A stretch of DNA of 64,000 bases from assembly GCA_016795065.1 (NCBI GenBank), contig JAEUIU010000053.1, positions 1-64,000 of the forward strand, written 5' to 3'. The DNA comes from Phycisphaerae bacterium (lineage in GTDB: Bacteria; Planctomycetota; Phycisphaerae; Phycisphaerales; SM1A02). Every line of letters begins with the position of its first letter. Position 1 is the first letter of the stretch. Made by a program: the position numbers and the translations under genes. Under the pieces are notes generated by a model. That model had not been told where the DNA came from, searched no databases, and saw nothing but the letters and a program-made list of their open reading frames with translations. This document shows positions 34,787-43,290 of this stretch, piece after piece.

Positions 34787-36070
34787 ATGCCGATGTCGCT
34801 CGCCCTCTCCCTTGTCGCTGTCGTCCAGGTCGCATCGCTTTCAGCCGATGCCCAACTGACCTATCACGAGCGCGGTGGTCGCGATCTCATCGGCGTCGAC
34901 CGACTTCAGTACGCGGAACTCGCCGCTACCAAGCCCGAGACGTTGACGAAGGTCCCCGACGGACTCGCGTCGCCGCTGTACGGAACGTTGGCGGTACCCG
35001 GGGCGAAGGGTCGGACCTATCACGTGATCCTGGACGAACCCGAGGAAGGCCCGTCCCGCATCTATGTCGACCTGAATGGCGATGGCGACCTCACCAACGA
35101 TGAGGCGACCACGTGGGAGGCAAAGGTCCGAAAGCGGGGCGAGGAAGAGCTTCGCGACTACCAGGGCGGTGCGATGCTGACCTTCGGCAGTCTCGGCGGA
35201 ACTGGCAGCACGGTCTTCCGGGGCAACGTCATCCTCTACCGTTACGACAGGAAGGACCCGCGCCGGGAGGCGATGAAGTCGAAGCTCGCCTATCAGCGCG
35301 ACTATGTCTTCAAGGGTTCGTTCTCCCTGGGCGAGACAACCTATGACGCGATGCTGGAGGACAGCGTCCTCTCCGGCGACTTCCGCGGCACCGAGGGCAA
35401 GACGGCCGAAGGTAAGTGCACCGTGCGACTCCTGCTCGACGTGAACCAGAACGGCAAGTTCGATCGACGCGGTGAGAGCTTTCCGGTGACCGAGCCCTTC
35501 AACATCGGCGGCAAGGTCTGGGAGCTAACGGGAATCGCGGAAGACGGCACCGGCATTCGGGCGATCGCCAGTTCGAAGAGCGCCAACGAGGTGCTTCCGC
35601 CGCCGGACCTACGTCCGGGCAAGCCCGTTCTCGCCTTCGATGCCAAGGACATGGACGGCAAGGAGATTCACTTCCCGGGCGACTACAAGGGCAAGGTCGT
35701 CCTCCTCGACTTCTGGGCCACCTGGTGCGGTCCGTGCATGGCCGAGATGCCGAACGTCTCGAAGGCCTACGAGACCTTCCACGGCAAGGGCTTCGAGATC
35801 CTCGCCGTGACCCTCGATCGCGAGAAGGCCGAGGACAAGATCCGCGACACAACCGCCAAGATGAATATGCCTTGGCCGCAGATCTACGATGGCGGCTACT
35901 GGGAGGCGAAGATCGGCCGCGACTACGGGATCTACTCGATTCCGCAGGCCTTTCTCGTCGACGGCGATACCGGCCTCGTCATCGCCACCGGCAAGGACGT
36001 CCGCGGGGAGAAGCTGAGTGAAACGATCGAGAAGGCGCTGGAGGGGAAGACGAAGCGGGCAATGAGGTGA
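34787..36070 (+). CDS. Exported TlpA-like thioredoxin-domain protein
   Basis: A 427-residue exported protein. The leader MPMSLALSLVAVVQVASLSA precedes an N-terminal region of about 270 residues. That region has Asp-rich calcium-like motifs, DLNGDGDLTNDEA and DVNQNGKFDRRGE. The C-terminal domain is a TlpA/ResA-like thioredoxin with the WCGPC active site (Trp313, Cys314, Cys317) in LLDFWATWCGPCMAEMP and a cis-Pro segment YSIPQAFLVD. It acts as a thiol-disulfide exchanger outside the cytoplasm. It closes the five-gene run, 89 bp after the coiled-coil gene. The longer frame from 34694 overlaps the preceding stop and hides the leader. A role in maturing the neighbouring cytochromes is plausible. 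Confidence 0.9.
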   Translation: MPMSLALSLVAVVQVASLSADAQLTYHERGGRDLIGVDRLQYAELAATKPETLTKVPDGLASPLYGTLAVPGAKGRTYHVILDEPEEGPSRIYVDLNGDGDLTNDEATTWEAKVRKRGEEELRDYQGGAMLTFGSLGGTGSTVFRGNVILYRYDRKDPRREAMKSKLAYQRDYVFKGSFSLGETTYDAMLEDSVLSGDFRGTEGKTAEGKCTVRLLLDVNQNGKFDRRGESFPVTEPFNIGGKVWELTGIAEDGTGIRAIASSKSANEVLPPPDLRPGKPVLAFDAKDMDGKEIHFPGDYKGKVVLLDFWATWCGPCMAEMPNVSKAYETFHGKGFEILAVTLDREKAEDKIRDTTAKMNMPWPQIYDGGYWEAKIGRDYGIYSIPQAFLVDGDTGLVIATGKDVRGEKLSETIEKALEGKTKRAMR

Positions 36071-36077
36071 CGGTTTG

Positions 36078-36202
36078 TTCACCGCGGAGGTGTGGAGGAC
36101 GCAGAGGCCCGAACGAGGGAGTTCAAGGGGGAGTGATTCGGCGCCTCGTCCCTTGGATTCTCTTTGCGTCTGCCTCCGCGACCTCCGCGTCTCTGCGGTG
36201 AA
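36078..36202. repeat. Imperfect inverted repeat between convergent genes
   Basis: TTCACCGCGGAGGTGTGGAG at 36078 and onward faces CTCCGCGTCTCTGCGGTGAA ending at 36202. The arms match imperfectly over about 30 bp and extend weakly inward. It fills the 147-bp gap between the TlpA-like gene and the minus-strand PhoX-like gene, so it may terminate both. There is no long T-tract. Confidence 0.7.
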
Positions 36203-36217
36203 GTCTCCCTCCCAAGC

Positions 36218-37639
36218 TCACCGCGCCCACGGTCCGGTGATCGCCACCGTCATCCCCGGGTTCTGGACGTTCACGAAGAGCGTGTTGCCGTCCGGCGAGA
36301 AGCACACGCCGGCCAGCTCGCTGTCGTTGGTGACGTTGAGCGCGAATCGGTGGATCTCGCCGGTGGGCTTGATCCGCACGATCCCGTCGGCGCCGCTGCC
36401 GTCCTCGCAGACGAAGAGCTCGCCCCACGGCGCCGCGCAGAGGTTGTCGCAGTTCTTCAGGTTCGCGGCGCTGTGGCTTTCGAGGAAGAGTTCGATCGTC
36501 GGCGGCGTTGCGGCTTCGGCGTCGGTCCCTTCGGCGGGGCTGGGAACATAGCGCCACACCTGGCCTAGGGCGTTGGGGCCGCCGGTCGTCGCGGTGATAT
36601 ACACCGCATCGCCGGCGTGCCAGATTCCTTCGCAGCGAGCGAAGCGGATCGCGCCGCGCGTGAAGGCCCGGCTGCGAAGGTCGTTCTTCGGCGACTCGAC
36701 CTCGTCGATGTCCATCCACCGACAGGTGAGTCGTTCACCCATCCGGATCCCGATCACCGGCGGACCGGTTGGCAGGCCCTTCCCATCAAGTGGCGGCCAG
36801 TTGCGCGAGTCGAAGCTTGGCCGTTCGATCGCCACGAGCACCTGCAATCGCCCGCCGTCGGCGAGCTTGCCGGGAGTCGTTGGCAGGAAGCGGTAGAACG
36901 CCGAATCGAGAAGATCTTCGGTCAGGTACATCACCGGCCGCTTCGGATCGAAGGCCACGGCCTCGTGGGTGAAGCGGCCGAGGGCCTTGAGAGGCTTGGC
37001 TTCAATCAGTCCGCCGCCCCCCGGGCCATCCATCGCAGCGGGCACTTCGAAGCAATAGCCGTGGTCCTTGCTGAAGACCTTCTCGTTGGGACGGTAGACG
37101 CACTCCTCGCAACTGATCCAGGAACCCCACGGCGTCACCCCGCCGGCGCAATTGACGCTCGTCCCGCAGAGGGAGAGAAACTGCCGTTCGACCACCTGCC
37201 GGTTCGGGTCGTAGAGCAGCGTGGTCGTGCCGCCGAGGCAGGGCACGCCCGTTGGACCGGCGTCGTAGAGTCGCGAGAGGTCTACTTTCCCCAGATGCTC
37301 GAGCTTGGGCCCAAACGCCCCGATGGCGACGCCCATAGCCGGATCGATCTCGTGGTTGCGGACCAGGAGCACCTTGCCGTTGCCGGCGTCGAAGGCGCCC
37401 ATACCGTCATGCTTCCCCGGGACGAGCAGGCCATCGTCCATCAGCGAGCCGGTCGGGGAGAGGACGACCTGGCGAAAGCCGGGGGGAAGGGCCAACGGGC
37501 CGCGCGACGTTGGCGGGGCTGCCTGCGGGTCGATCAGCGAGCCGGCGATGCTGGCGTTGGTCGCGAATGCCCGATGCATCGCCCCGAAGGCGAGCGATGC
37601 GGCGGAGGTCGCCAGGAAGTCGCGACGGCTGACCGTCAT
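36218..37639 (-). CDS. PhoX-like (DUF839) exported phosphatase family protein
   Basis: A 473-residue protein with a Tat leader, SRRDFLATSAASLAFGA, at residues 4-20. The body matches the DUF839/PhoX family: ALPPGFRQVVLSPTGSLMDDG, LLVRNHEIDPAMG, GGTTTLLYDP, TPWGSWISCEECVYRP, KALGRFTHEAVAFDP, LYLTED-type MYLTEDL, and ELAGVCFSPDGNTLFVNVQNPG. PhoX enzymes are calcium/iron-dependent phosphatases acting outside the cytoplasm; the WISCEE segment corresponds to the region holding the metal-site cysteine. The ATG overlaps the stop of the upstream FG-GAP gene by four bases, so translation is probably coupled. Phosphatase activity is likely but the substrate is not known. Confidence 0.9.
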   Translation of the reverse strand: MTVSRRDFLATSAASLAFGAMHRAFATNASIAGSLIDPQAAPPTSRGPLALPPGFRQVVLSPTGSLMDDGLLVPGKHDGMGAFDAGNGKVLLVRNHEIDPAMGVAIGAFGPKLEHLGKVDLSRLYDAGPTGVPCLGGTTTLLYDPNRQVVERQFLSLCGTSVNCAGGVTPWGSWISCEECVYRPNEKVFSKDHGYCFEVPAAMDGPGGGGLIEAKPLKALGRFTHEAVAFDPKRPVMYLTEDLLDSAFYRFLPTTPGKLADGGRLQVLVAIERPSFDSRNWPPLDGKGLPTGPPVIGIRMGERLTCRWMDIDEVESPKNDLRSRAFTRGAIRFARCEGIWHAGDAVYITATTGGPNALGQVWRYVPSPAEGTDAEAATPPTIELFLESHSAANLKNCDNLCAAPWGELFVCEDGSGADGIVRIKPTGEIHRFALNVTNDSELAGVCFSPDGNTLFVNVQNPGMTVAITGPWAR

Positions 37640-40077
37640 TTGCCGGCGGCCGTGGGTTTGGTCGACTGCGGATAGAGGAGCAAGCGATCGTGGCAGAGGA
37701 GGATGAGATCCGCGGCACCATCGCCGGTCACGTCGGCGATCGAACCCATCGACGGCTCGAACTCGCGCGGTTCGCCGCCGGAGAACATGCGGCTTTCGAA
37801 GACCTTGAAGCTGGTTGCGTAGAGCAATCGCCGGGCGTCGGAGAAGGTGAGGACCTCGGCCATCTGCTCGGCGGCATCGAGAGCGATGATGTCGACCCGT
37901 TGGTCGCCGTTGGCGTCGCCGATCACGAGTTCGTGGTGGGTGCGGCGCTGCGAATCGCTACGCCATGAGGCGATCTCATTGAGCTTGAGCCGTGAACCCG
38001 AGAGCCGGGCGATCGCGAAGCCGTCCTCGCCGATGGCCAGGATGTCCGTGGTTCCGTCCCCCGAGAAGGCCCCGACTCGGATGTCGCCGAACTTGAAGCC
38101 GCTCACGGTCAGGGCGTCGGTCTGCTGCCAGAGGCCGTCCTTCTTCGAGAAGAGGAGGAGCGACGAGTTCTCGCGATCGCTCGCGACGAGGCTCGCTCCG
38201 GCGGCACCCTGTGCGGGCAGGACGGCGAGGGAGACGAGTTTCGCGTCGCCCCGATCAGCGTTGATTTGCTGGACGACCTGCCAACCTGGGCTCGAGCCGG
38301 CTGCGGGTGTCTCTTCGTAGCGCAGGGCGCGGATGAAGTTCCGGTCGGCAACGAGCAGCTCGGCCTTGCCGTCGCCATCGATGTCGAGCGCGGCGTTGTT
38401 CAGGTCGTTGGCGGCCTGGACGAGCCCGAACTGTCCCATGTCCTTACTCTCGCGAAGTTCGTACGCGTCCTTGTCATGGCTGCGATGCAGCATGATCATT
38501 GGCTTGTCCGCGGTCAGGAGCAGGATGTCGCGGTGCCCATCCTGATCGGCGTCGAGGGCGACGATCGCGTCGGGCTGCTTGGCGAGCGAACCGAGCTTGA
38601 TCGGTTCCTTCGCCGTGGCGGCGCTGCCGTCGAGGGCGAGCAGTTCCAGGATGTAGTTGCGGCCATCCTTGGCGACCACGGCGAGGCGCGGTCCTTCGTC
38701 CAGCGTGACGAGGCTCTGGACGACCGGCACGTGACCCGCGGCAATGGTGAGGGCCTGCGGGAAGCCGATGCCGCTCGGGCTGGACTTGGTCCGCCCGACG
38801 ACGCCTTCCTTCTCGCTCAGGAGGAAGATCTCGGCGGGCGACGCTTTGGCCGGATCACCGTCGATGTCCCCAGCCACGACCGAGTCCAGATCGGCATAGG
38901 CCGGCGCGTTCACCGGAGGCTGGAGCCCCTTGCCCTTGACCTGTCGGTAGTAGGCGGCCGCGTTGTCCTGGCGATTCGTCGCAAGAAGGTCGAGCAGGCC
39001 ATCGCCATCGATGTCGGCAACGGCGACCGAACGCTTTCGGTTGCCCGGATCGGCGAAGCTCCAGACCGTGAGCGGGGCTTCACGCGTGCCGCTCGACTCG
39101 ACCTCGGCTGGCTTGAGGTCATACACAACGAGACGCTTGGTCGAGCGTTCGATGGTCGCGAGGGCGGCGCCGGTCAGCCCGGGAATCGCCAGCGGAGCGG
39201 CCTCGACCAACGGGGGCATCTCAAAGCGAAGCTGCGAACCGAGGGCCTTGCGATTTGCGTTCCCTTCCGGACTGGCCAACCAGAGCCGGACCGGTGTTGG
39301 GTGATCGGGAGCGATGCCGATGACGTCGTTGAGGCCGTCGGCGTCGAAATCGCTGACCAAGAGGGCCACAAGCTGGTCACCTCCCGAGCCAAGCTGAACC
39401 TCGTCGCCCATCGTCGTCCCATCGAGGGGCCAAAGGGTGAGGCGACCGGAAACGATCGCCGCTATGTCCTTCCGGTCGTCGCCGACCAGATCGACTACGG
39501 CGAAGGCATCGGGCAGCGGGGCGAGTCCCTTGACCGCGGTCTTGCGGGCCAATTCGAAAACGCCGGCCTTCACTTGGCGAAGAAAACCGATCGTGCCCGG
39601 CTGCCCGGCGTAGATCAGGTCGACGAGACCGTCGCCATCGAAGTCGTGGGCGGCCAGGCCGGTGATCTGGTGGCCGACGCTGATCGACTCGCGGCGGAAG
39701 CGCCAATGCTCGGGAAGCTCGTTGACCCGCGACGGCGGGGGAACCTCATCGGTCGGCTTCGCGCCGGCCTTCTGGTACTGGACCTCGATCCGGCTCTTGG
39801 AGTTGTTGGCGACGACGATGTCGATGAGGCCGTCGCCGTTCATGTCCGCGGTGAGGAAGGGGCCCGCGTTGTTGTCGATCTTGATGACCTCCAAGCCATC
39901 GAAGCCGAAGTAGGCCGCGAGGTCGCGATCGTCAGCGTTGGCCGAAGCCCCAAGCAGGAACGCGGAAAGGGAAAGGAGCCTCGTCACACCGAGTCGCCCC
40001 TTCGCTCGACGCAGGAGCGGCTGGCGGGCGACGGGGAGCGAGGATTCGGCGGGGGAGGAGTCAGCGTGGCGGCGCAT
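37636..40077 (-). CDS. Exported FG-GAP/VCBS repeat protein
   Basis: An 813-residue protein dominated by FG-GAP/VCBS-type repeats. Calcium-loop motifs recur at FLTADMNGDGLIDIVVANN, DFDGDGLVDLIYAG, DFDADGLNDVIGIAPD, DIDGDGLLDLLATN, DADQDGHRDILLL, DIDGDGKAELLVADRN and DVTGDGAADLILL. These build integrin-like beta-propellers. The hydrophobic leader VTRLLSLSAFLLGASANA lies about 30 residues after ATG 40077; a GTG at 39987 would start exactly at it and is an alternative. The frame to 40455 is antisense to the protease gene and is rejected. It overlaps the PhoX-like gene by ATGA, suggesting the two exported proteins work together. Confidence 0.85.
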   Translation of the reverse strand: MRRHADSSPAESSLPVARQPLLRRAKGRLGVTRLLSLSAFLLGASANADDRDLAAYFGFDGLEVIKIDNNAGPFLTADMNGDGLIDIVVANNSKSRIEVQYQKAGAKPTDEVPPPSRVNELPEHWRFRRESISVGHQITGLAAHDFDGDGLVDLIYAGQPGTIGFLRQVKAGVFELARKTAVKGLAPLPDAFAVVDLVGDDRKDIAAIVSGRLTLWPLDGTTMGDEVQLGSGGDQLVALLVSDFDADGLNDVIGIAPDHPTPVRLWLASPEGNANRKALGSQLRFEMPPLVEAAPLAIPGLTGAALATIERSTKRLVVYDLKPAEVESSGTREAPLTVWSFADPGNRKRSVAVADIDGDGLLDLLATNRQDNAAAYYRQVKGKGLQPPVNAPAYADLDSVVAGDIDGDPAKASPAEIFLLSEKEGVVGRTKSSPSGIGFPQALTIAAGHVPVVQSLVTLDEGPRLAVVAKDGRNYILELLALDGSAATAKEPIKLGSLAKQPDAIVALDADQDGHRDILLLTADKPMIMLHRSHDKDAYELRESKDMGQFGLVQAANDLNNAALDIDGDGKAELLVADRNFIRALRYEETPAAGSSPGWQVVQQINADRGDAKLVSLAVLPAQGAAGASLVASDRENSSLLLFSKKDGLWQQTDALTVSGFKFGDIRVGAFSGDGTTDILAIGEDGFAIARLSGSRLKLNEIASWRSDSQRRTHHELVIGDANGDQRVDIIALDAAEQMAEVLTFSDARRLLYATSFKVFESRMFSGGEPREFEPSMGSIADVTGDGAADLILLCHDRLLLYPQSTKPTAAGK

Positions 40078-40162
40078 ACGTTGGATTGGCTCCGGTCGAG
40101 TGGGCCCGTATAGTAGCCCGAGCCTTGACCTCCGTTCGGAGCAGGTCACGTAGGAGTCCGGC

Positions 40163-41170
40163 ATGGGTTTGACCACACGCGCGTTGTTTTCGTTTCGTTT
40201 CCGGGTTGCGTTCCTCGCGTTGGCCGGAGCGCTTGCCGTCGGTGGGTTGCCAAGCGAATCTCTCGCAGCCGACACCGTGAAACTGAAGAGCGGGGCCCAA
40301 GTCATGGGCGACGTCCTCAAGCGCACCGATCGGGCGGTCTGGGTCGATGTGGGTGCCGATGTCCTGCGTTTCTCGATGGACGACGTCGAGAGCGTCGAGA
40401 TGGCCGCCGCCACCACCGAGAAGGTCGAGACCAAGCAGGATTCGCTCTTTTCCACCGCCGACGACCTGCCGGAACTTCCCGCGAAGGATCAGGCCAAGCG
40501 CGTCGGTCCGACGGTCATCAAGGTGTCGACGCCGGCGGGCCTGGGCTCGGGCGTCATCATCCACAAGAGCGGCTACGCGATCACCAACGCCCACGTCGTG
40601 CAGGGCGAAACGACCCTGCGGGTGACGGTCTGGCTGCCGGAAGGCGATGACACGCTCAAGCGGGTCGACATCGACGACGTCGAACTGATCGCCGTGAACA
40701 ACCACGTCGACCTTGCCCTCATCAAGATGAAGCATCCGGAGGGGAAGGACTTCCAGTTCTCGCCGGTTGCCCGCATCGAGAGCGTCACGGCGGGCGAATC
40801 GGTCTTCGCGATCGGCAACCCGTTGGGTCTGGAGCGAACCATGACCCAAGGCGTCGTCTCGACGGTCTCTCGCAACTTCGAGGGGTTGACCTATATCCAG
40901 ACCGACACGCCGATCAATCCCGGCAACTCCGGCGGTCCGCTCTTTAATAGCCACGGCGAGGTCGTCGGCATCACCAACATGGGCATCACCGGCGGCGAGG
41001 CCCTCGGCTTCGCGATCCCCGCCCGCTACGTGAAGGACTTCGTCCGCAACCGCGAGGCCTTCGCCTACGACAAGAACAACCCCAACTCGGGCCACAACTA
41101 CCAGAAGCCGCCGGCCCGCCGCGAGGTCGGCGTGGCCCCGCAGCTCCAGGATGGTTCGTCGGAGAAGTGA
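40163..41170 (+). CDS. Exported trypsin-like (HtrA-family) serine protease without PDZ domain
   Basis: A 335-residue exported protease. The leader covers about 1-36 (FRVAFLALAGALAVGG ... LAA). A short N-terminal beta domain (VKLKSGAQVMGDVLKRTDR) precedes the catalytic domain. The triad is complete: His144 in TNAHVV, Asp183 in HVDLALIK and Ser256 in NPGNSGGPLF. The C-terminus ends soon after the catalytic domain (ALGFAIPARYVKDFV), so the PDZ domains usual in DegP/HtrA are absent. It is divergent from the FG-GAP gene, with 85 bp between starts. Probably a periplasmic quality-control or processing protease. Confidence 0.93.
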   Translation: MGLTTRALFSFRFRVAFLALAGALAVGGLPSESLAADTVKLKSGAQVMGDVLKRTDRAVWVDVGADVLRFSMDDVESVEMAAATTEKVETKQDSLFSTADDLPELPAKDQAKRVGPTVIKVSTPAGLGSGVIIHKSGYAITNAHVVQGETTLRVTVWLPEGDDTLKRVDIDDVELIAVNNHVDLALIKMKHPEGKDFQFSPVARIESVTAGESVFAIGNPLGLERTMTQGVVSTVSRNFEGLTYIQTDTPINPGNSGGPLFNSHGEVVGITNMGITGGEALGFAIPARYVKDFVRNREAFAYDKNNPNSGHNYQKPPARREVGVAPQLQDGSSEK

Positions 41171-41423
41171 CCGACTTTGGACTGACCGCTGGAATGTAAC
41201 CGGCTGGCCTTGCCTCCGAAGAAGTCCCGCCGAGCGTGGCGCACCGCGAGGAACCTCCGAGCTGCACCATAGCCAGCGGCCCTGATCACGGGCAATTTTG
41301 AGGCTGCGGTCGACTTCCGCTGTCACCGAGCCGAGGAAATCGGGTACAAGCCCCACTCGGGTTCGGCGGGAGGGTGGTACTTCCTACTCGCTCGCCGTTC
41401 GAACCCCTCTTTCGGAACCACGC

Positions 41424-43232
41424 ATGACAAGCATGACACGCCAGACCAGCACTCTTCGTTCGAACTGTCGTCTCGCCACCCCAGCATTCTCGTTTATCGC
41501 CAGCCTCGGCCTCGTCGCGTCCGCTTGGGGCGCCGACGCTCTCTCGATCAAGGCGATCGCTCCCGAGGATTCGATCCTCGTGGTTGGCATCGACGACTTC
41601 CAGGGCATGCGCAGCCGCTTCGAGAAGACCCCGATTGGTGCATGGTGGGGTTCGAAAGATGTCCAGGACCGAGCCAAGCCGTGGCGCGACAAGATGGAGG
41701 AAGGCCTCGACAAGATGACCCAGGAGCTGGGCGTCCCCCGCGACACGCTGCAATGGCCGACCTCGTTCGGCATGGCCATGTACGCAGCGCTCAACGAGGA
41801 AACCGGGCAGCATGACCCGGCGATGATCGTGTTCGTCGACTGGTCGAAGAACGCCGAGAGCTTCGGCAAGCTCTACGACGCCGCCATCGCGAAGATGGAA
41901 AAGGAAGCAGCCGACAGCTTCACCGTCGAGGAGATCAAGGGTCATCGCGTCTACGTCCAGAAGCCCCCGGCCGAGGAAGCGACGCCTGAAGGCGCTGAAG
42001 GCGAGGAAGATGAGGGTGATCCCTTCGGCGCACCGCCGATGCCGAACCCCTTCGAGAAGCCTTGCTTCACGCGAGACGGCAGTCGCCTTCTTGTCGCCGG
42101 CAACCCAGGTTCGATGCAGGAACTCCTTGGCTCCATTGAGAACGACAAGCGCAAGAGCATCGCCGACACCGAGGACTTCCGCGGCACGATGGAACTCAGC
42201 GGCGGTTCGGACGCCTACGTTGCCTTCTTAACGGCTCCGGCACAGAAGCTGCTCGCGACGCTTGGGCCGCAGGCCATGATGGCCACACCCTTCCTCTCGG
42301 GCCTCTTTGGCGATATTCGCGGTTTCGGCATGGGCGTTTCCTTCGACGGCAAGTCGGCACCGGTCGAGTCATCGATCGGCATGTACATCCCAGGTCCCAA
42401 GAAGGGGCTCCTGTCGCTCCTCCCGGCCGGTGCGGTCGAGAAGATCCCGGCGATGGTGCCCGCCGACGCGATCAGCTACGCCCACATGAATTTCCAGTTC
42501 AGCGGCCTGATGAAGGTCGTCGACGAGTTCATCACCAGCCTTGGTCCGCCGATGAGCGACGCCATGAAGCAGGAGATGGAGCCGTTTGATGCGGTGCTTC
42601 GCGGCGCATTCGCCGGCATGGGCCCGAGCATGCACATGTGGGGCACCTTGAAGCAGCCGATCACGGCTGAGAGTAACGCGACGACCTTCGCCGTCTCGGT
42701 CAGCGACAACAACGCCGTCCAGAAGATGGCCCAGATGTTTGCGCCGATGGCCGGCCTCGCCCCGCGCGACTTCGTCGGCAACACGGTCTATTCGGCCGAC
42801 GACGAGTTCATGCCGGTGGCCTTGGGCCTTGGTGGTTCGTACATGTTCGTCGGCGAGACCGAAGCGGTGGAGCAGTCGCTCCGGGCGCTCGGACAGACCG
42901 ATGCGGCGTCGAGCCTTGAGGGCGACCCGATCCTCAAGGCCGTTCGGTCGCACTGGAGCGGCGATGACCTCGTCGGTTACGGCTACAGCAACACGGCTGC
43001 GATGCTCGAAGCCCAGGAAGCGATGTTCGAACAGTTCGCACCGATGATTGATGACGCAGCCGATGACACCGGCCTCGCCGTCGCCAGTCTTGACCTGCAG
43101 CTCAGCGACCTTCTCAAGGCCCTCGATCCGAAGATCATGAAGGAGTACTTCGGCCCGACGACCTGGGAACTCCGCTCGGTCAAGACCGGCTTCCGGTTTG
43201 ACACGAAGCTCCTGCCGGTTTCCGGCAAGTAG
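41424..43232 (+). CDS. Exported protein of unknown function (DUF3352-like)
   Basis: A 602-residue exported protein. The leader includes ATPAFSFIASLGLVASAWG at about 20-38. The body alternates helical and beta segments (DSILVVGIDDFQGMRSRFEKT, AMIVFVDWSKNAESFGKLYD, MAMYAALNEETGQHDPAM), with an acidic Pro/Gly-rich linker at about 185-210. Repeated themes such as PAMVPADAISYAHMNF resemble planctomycete DUF3352-type proteins, but this match is tentative. ATG 41424 is chosen, with a second ATG three codons on; the frame from 41298 has no leader at its start. It follows the protease by 253 bp and ends in a clear terminator. No catalytic motif was seen. Confidence 0.75.
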   Translation: MTSMTRQTSTLRSNCRLATPAFSFIASLGLVASAWGADALSIKAIAPEDSILVVGIDDFQGMRSRFEKTPIGAWWGSKDVQDRAKPWRDKMEEGLDKMTQELGVPRDTLQWPTSFGMAMYAALNEETGQHDPAMIVFVDWSKNAESFGKLYDAAIAKMEKEAADSFTVEEIKGHRVYVQKPPAEEATPEGAEGEEDEGDPFGAPPMPNPFEKPCFTRDGSRLLVAGNPGSMQELLGSIENDKRKSIADTEDFRGTMELSGGSDAYVAFLTAPAQKLLATLGPQAMMATPFLSGLFGDIRGFGMGVSFDGKSAPVESSIGMYIPGPKKGLLSLLPAGAVEKIPAMVPADAISYAHMNFQFSGLMKVVDEFITSLGPPMSDAMKQEMEPFDAVLRGAFAGMGPSMHMWGTLKQPITAESNATTFAVSVSDNNAVQKMAQMFAPMAGLAPRDFVGNTVYSADDEFMPVALGLGGSYMFVGETEAVEQSLRALGQTDAASSLEGDPILKAVRSHWSGDDLVGYGYSNTAAMLEAQEAMFEQFAPMIDDAADDTGLAVASLDLQLSDLLKALDPKIMKEYFGPTTWELRSVKTGFRFDTKLLPVSGK

Positions 43233-43258
43233 TCCGCTCAAGCCCCTTGAACACCACA

Positions 43259-43290
43259 CGCCCCGCTCGCTTCGAGCGGGGCTTTTCATT
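43259..43290 (+). terminator. Rho-independent terminator
   Basis: GCCCCGCTCG pairs with CGAGCGGGGC around a short CTT loop, followed by TTTTC. It lies 28 bp after the stop at 43232, and its end touches the 3' end of the convergent hydrolase gene. Confidence 0.9.

Noticed and set aside
38266..40113. 615-residue plus-strand frame
   Set aside because: Antisense to the FG-GAP gene, which has a leader and recognisable repeats.
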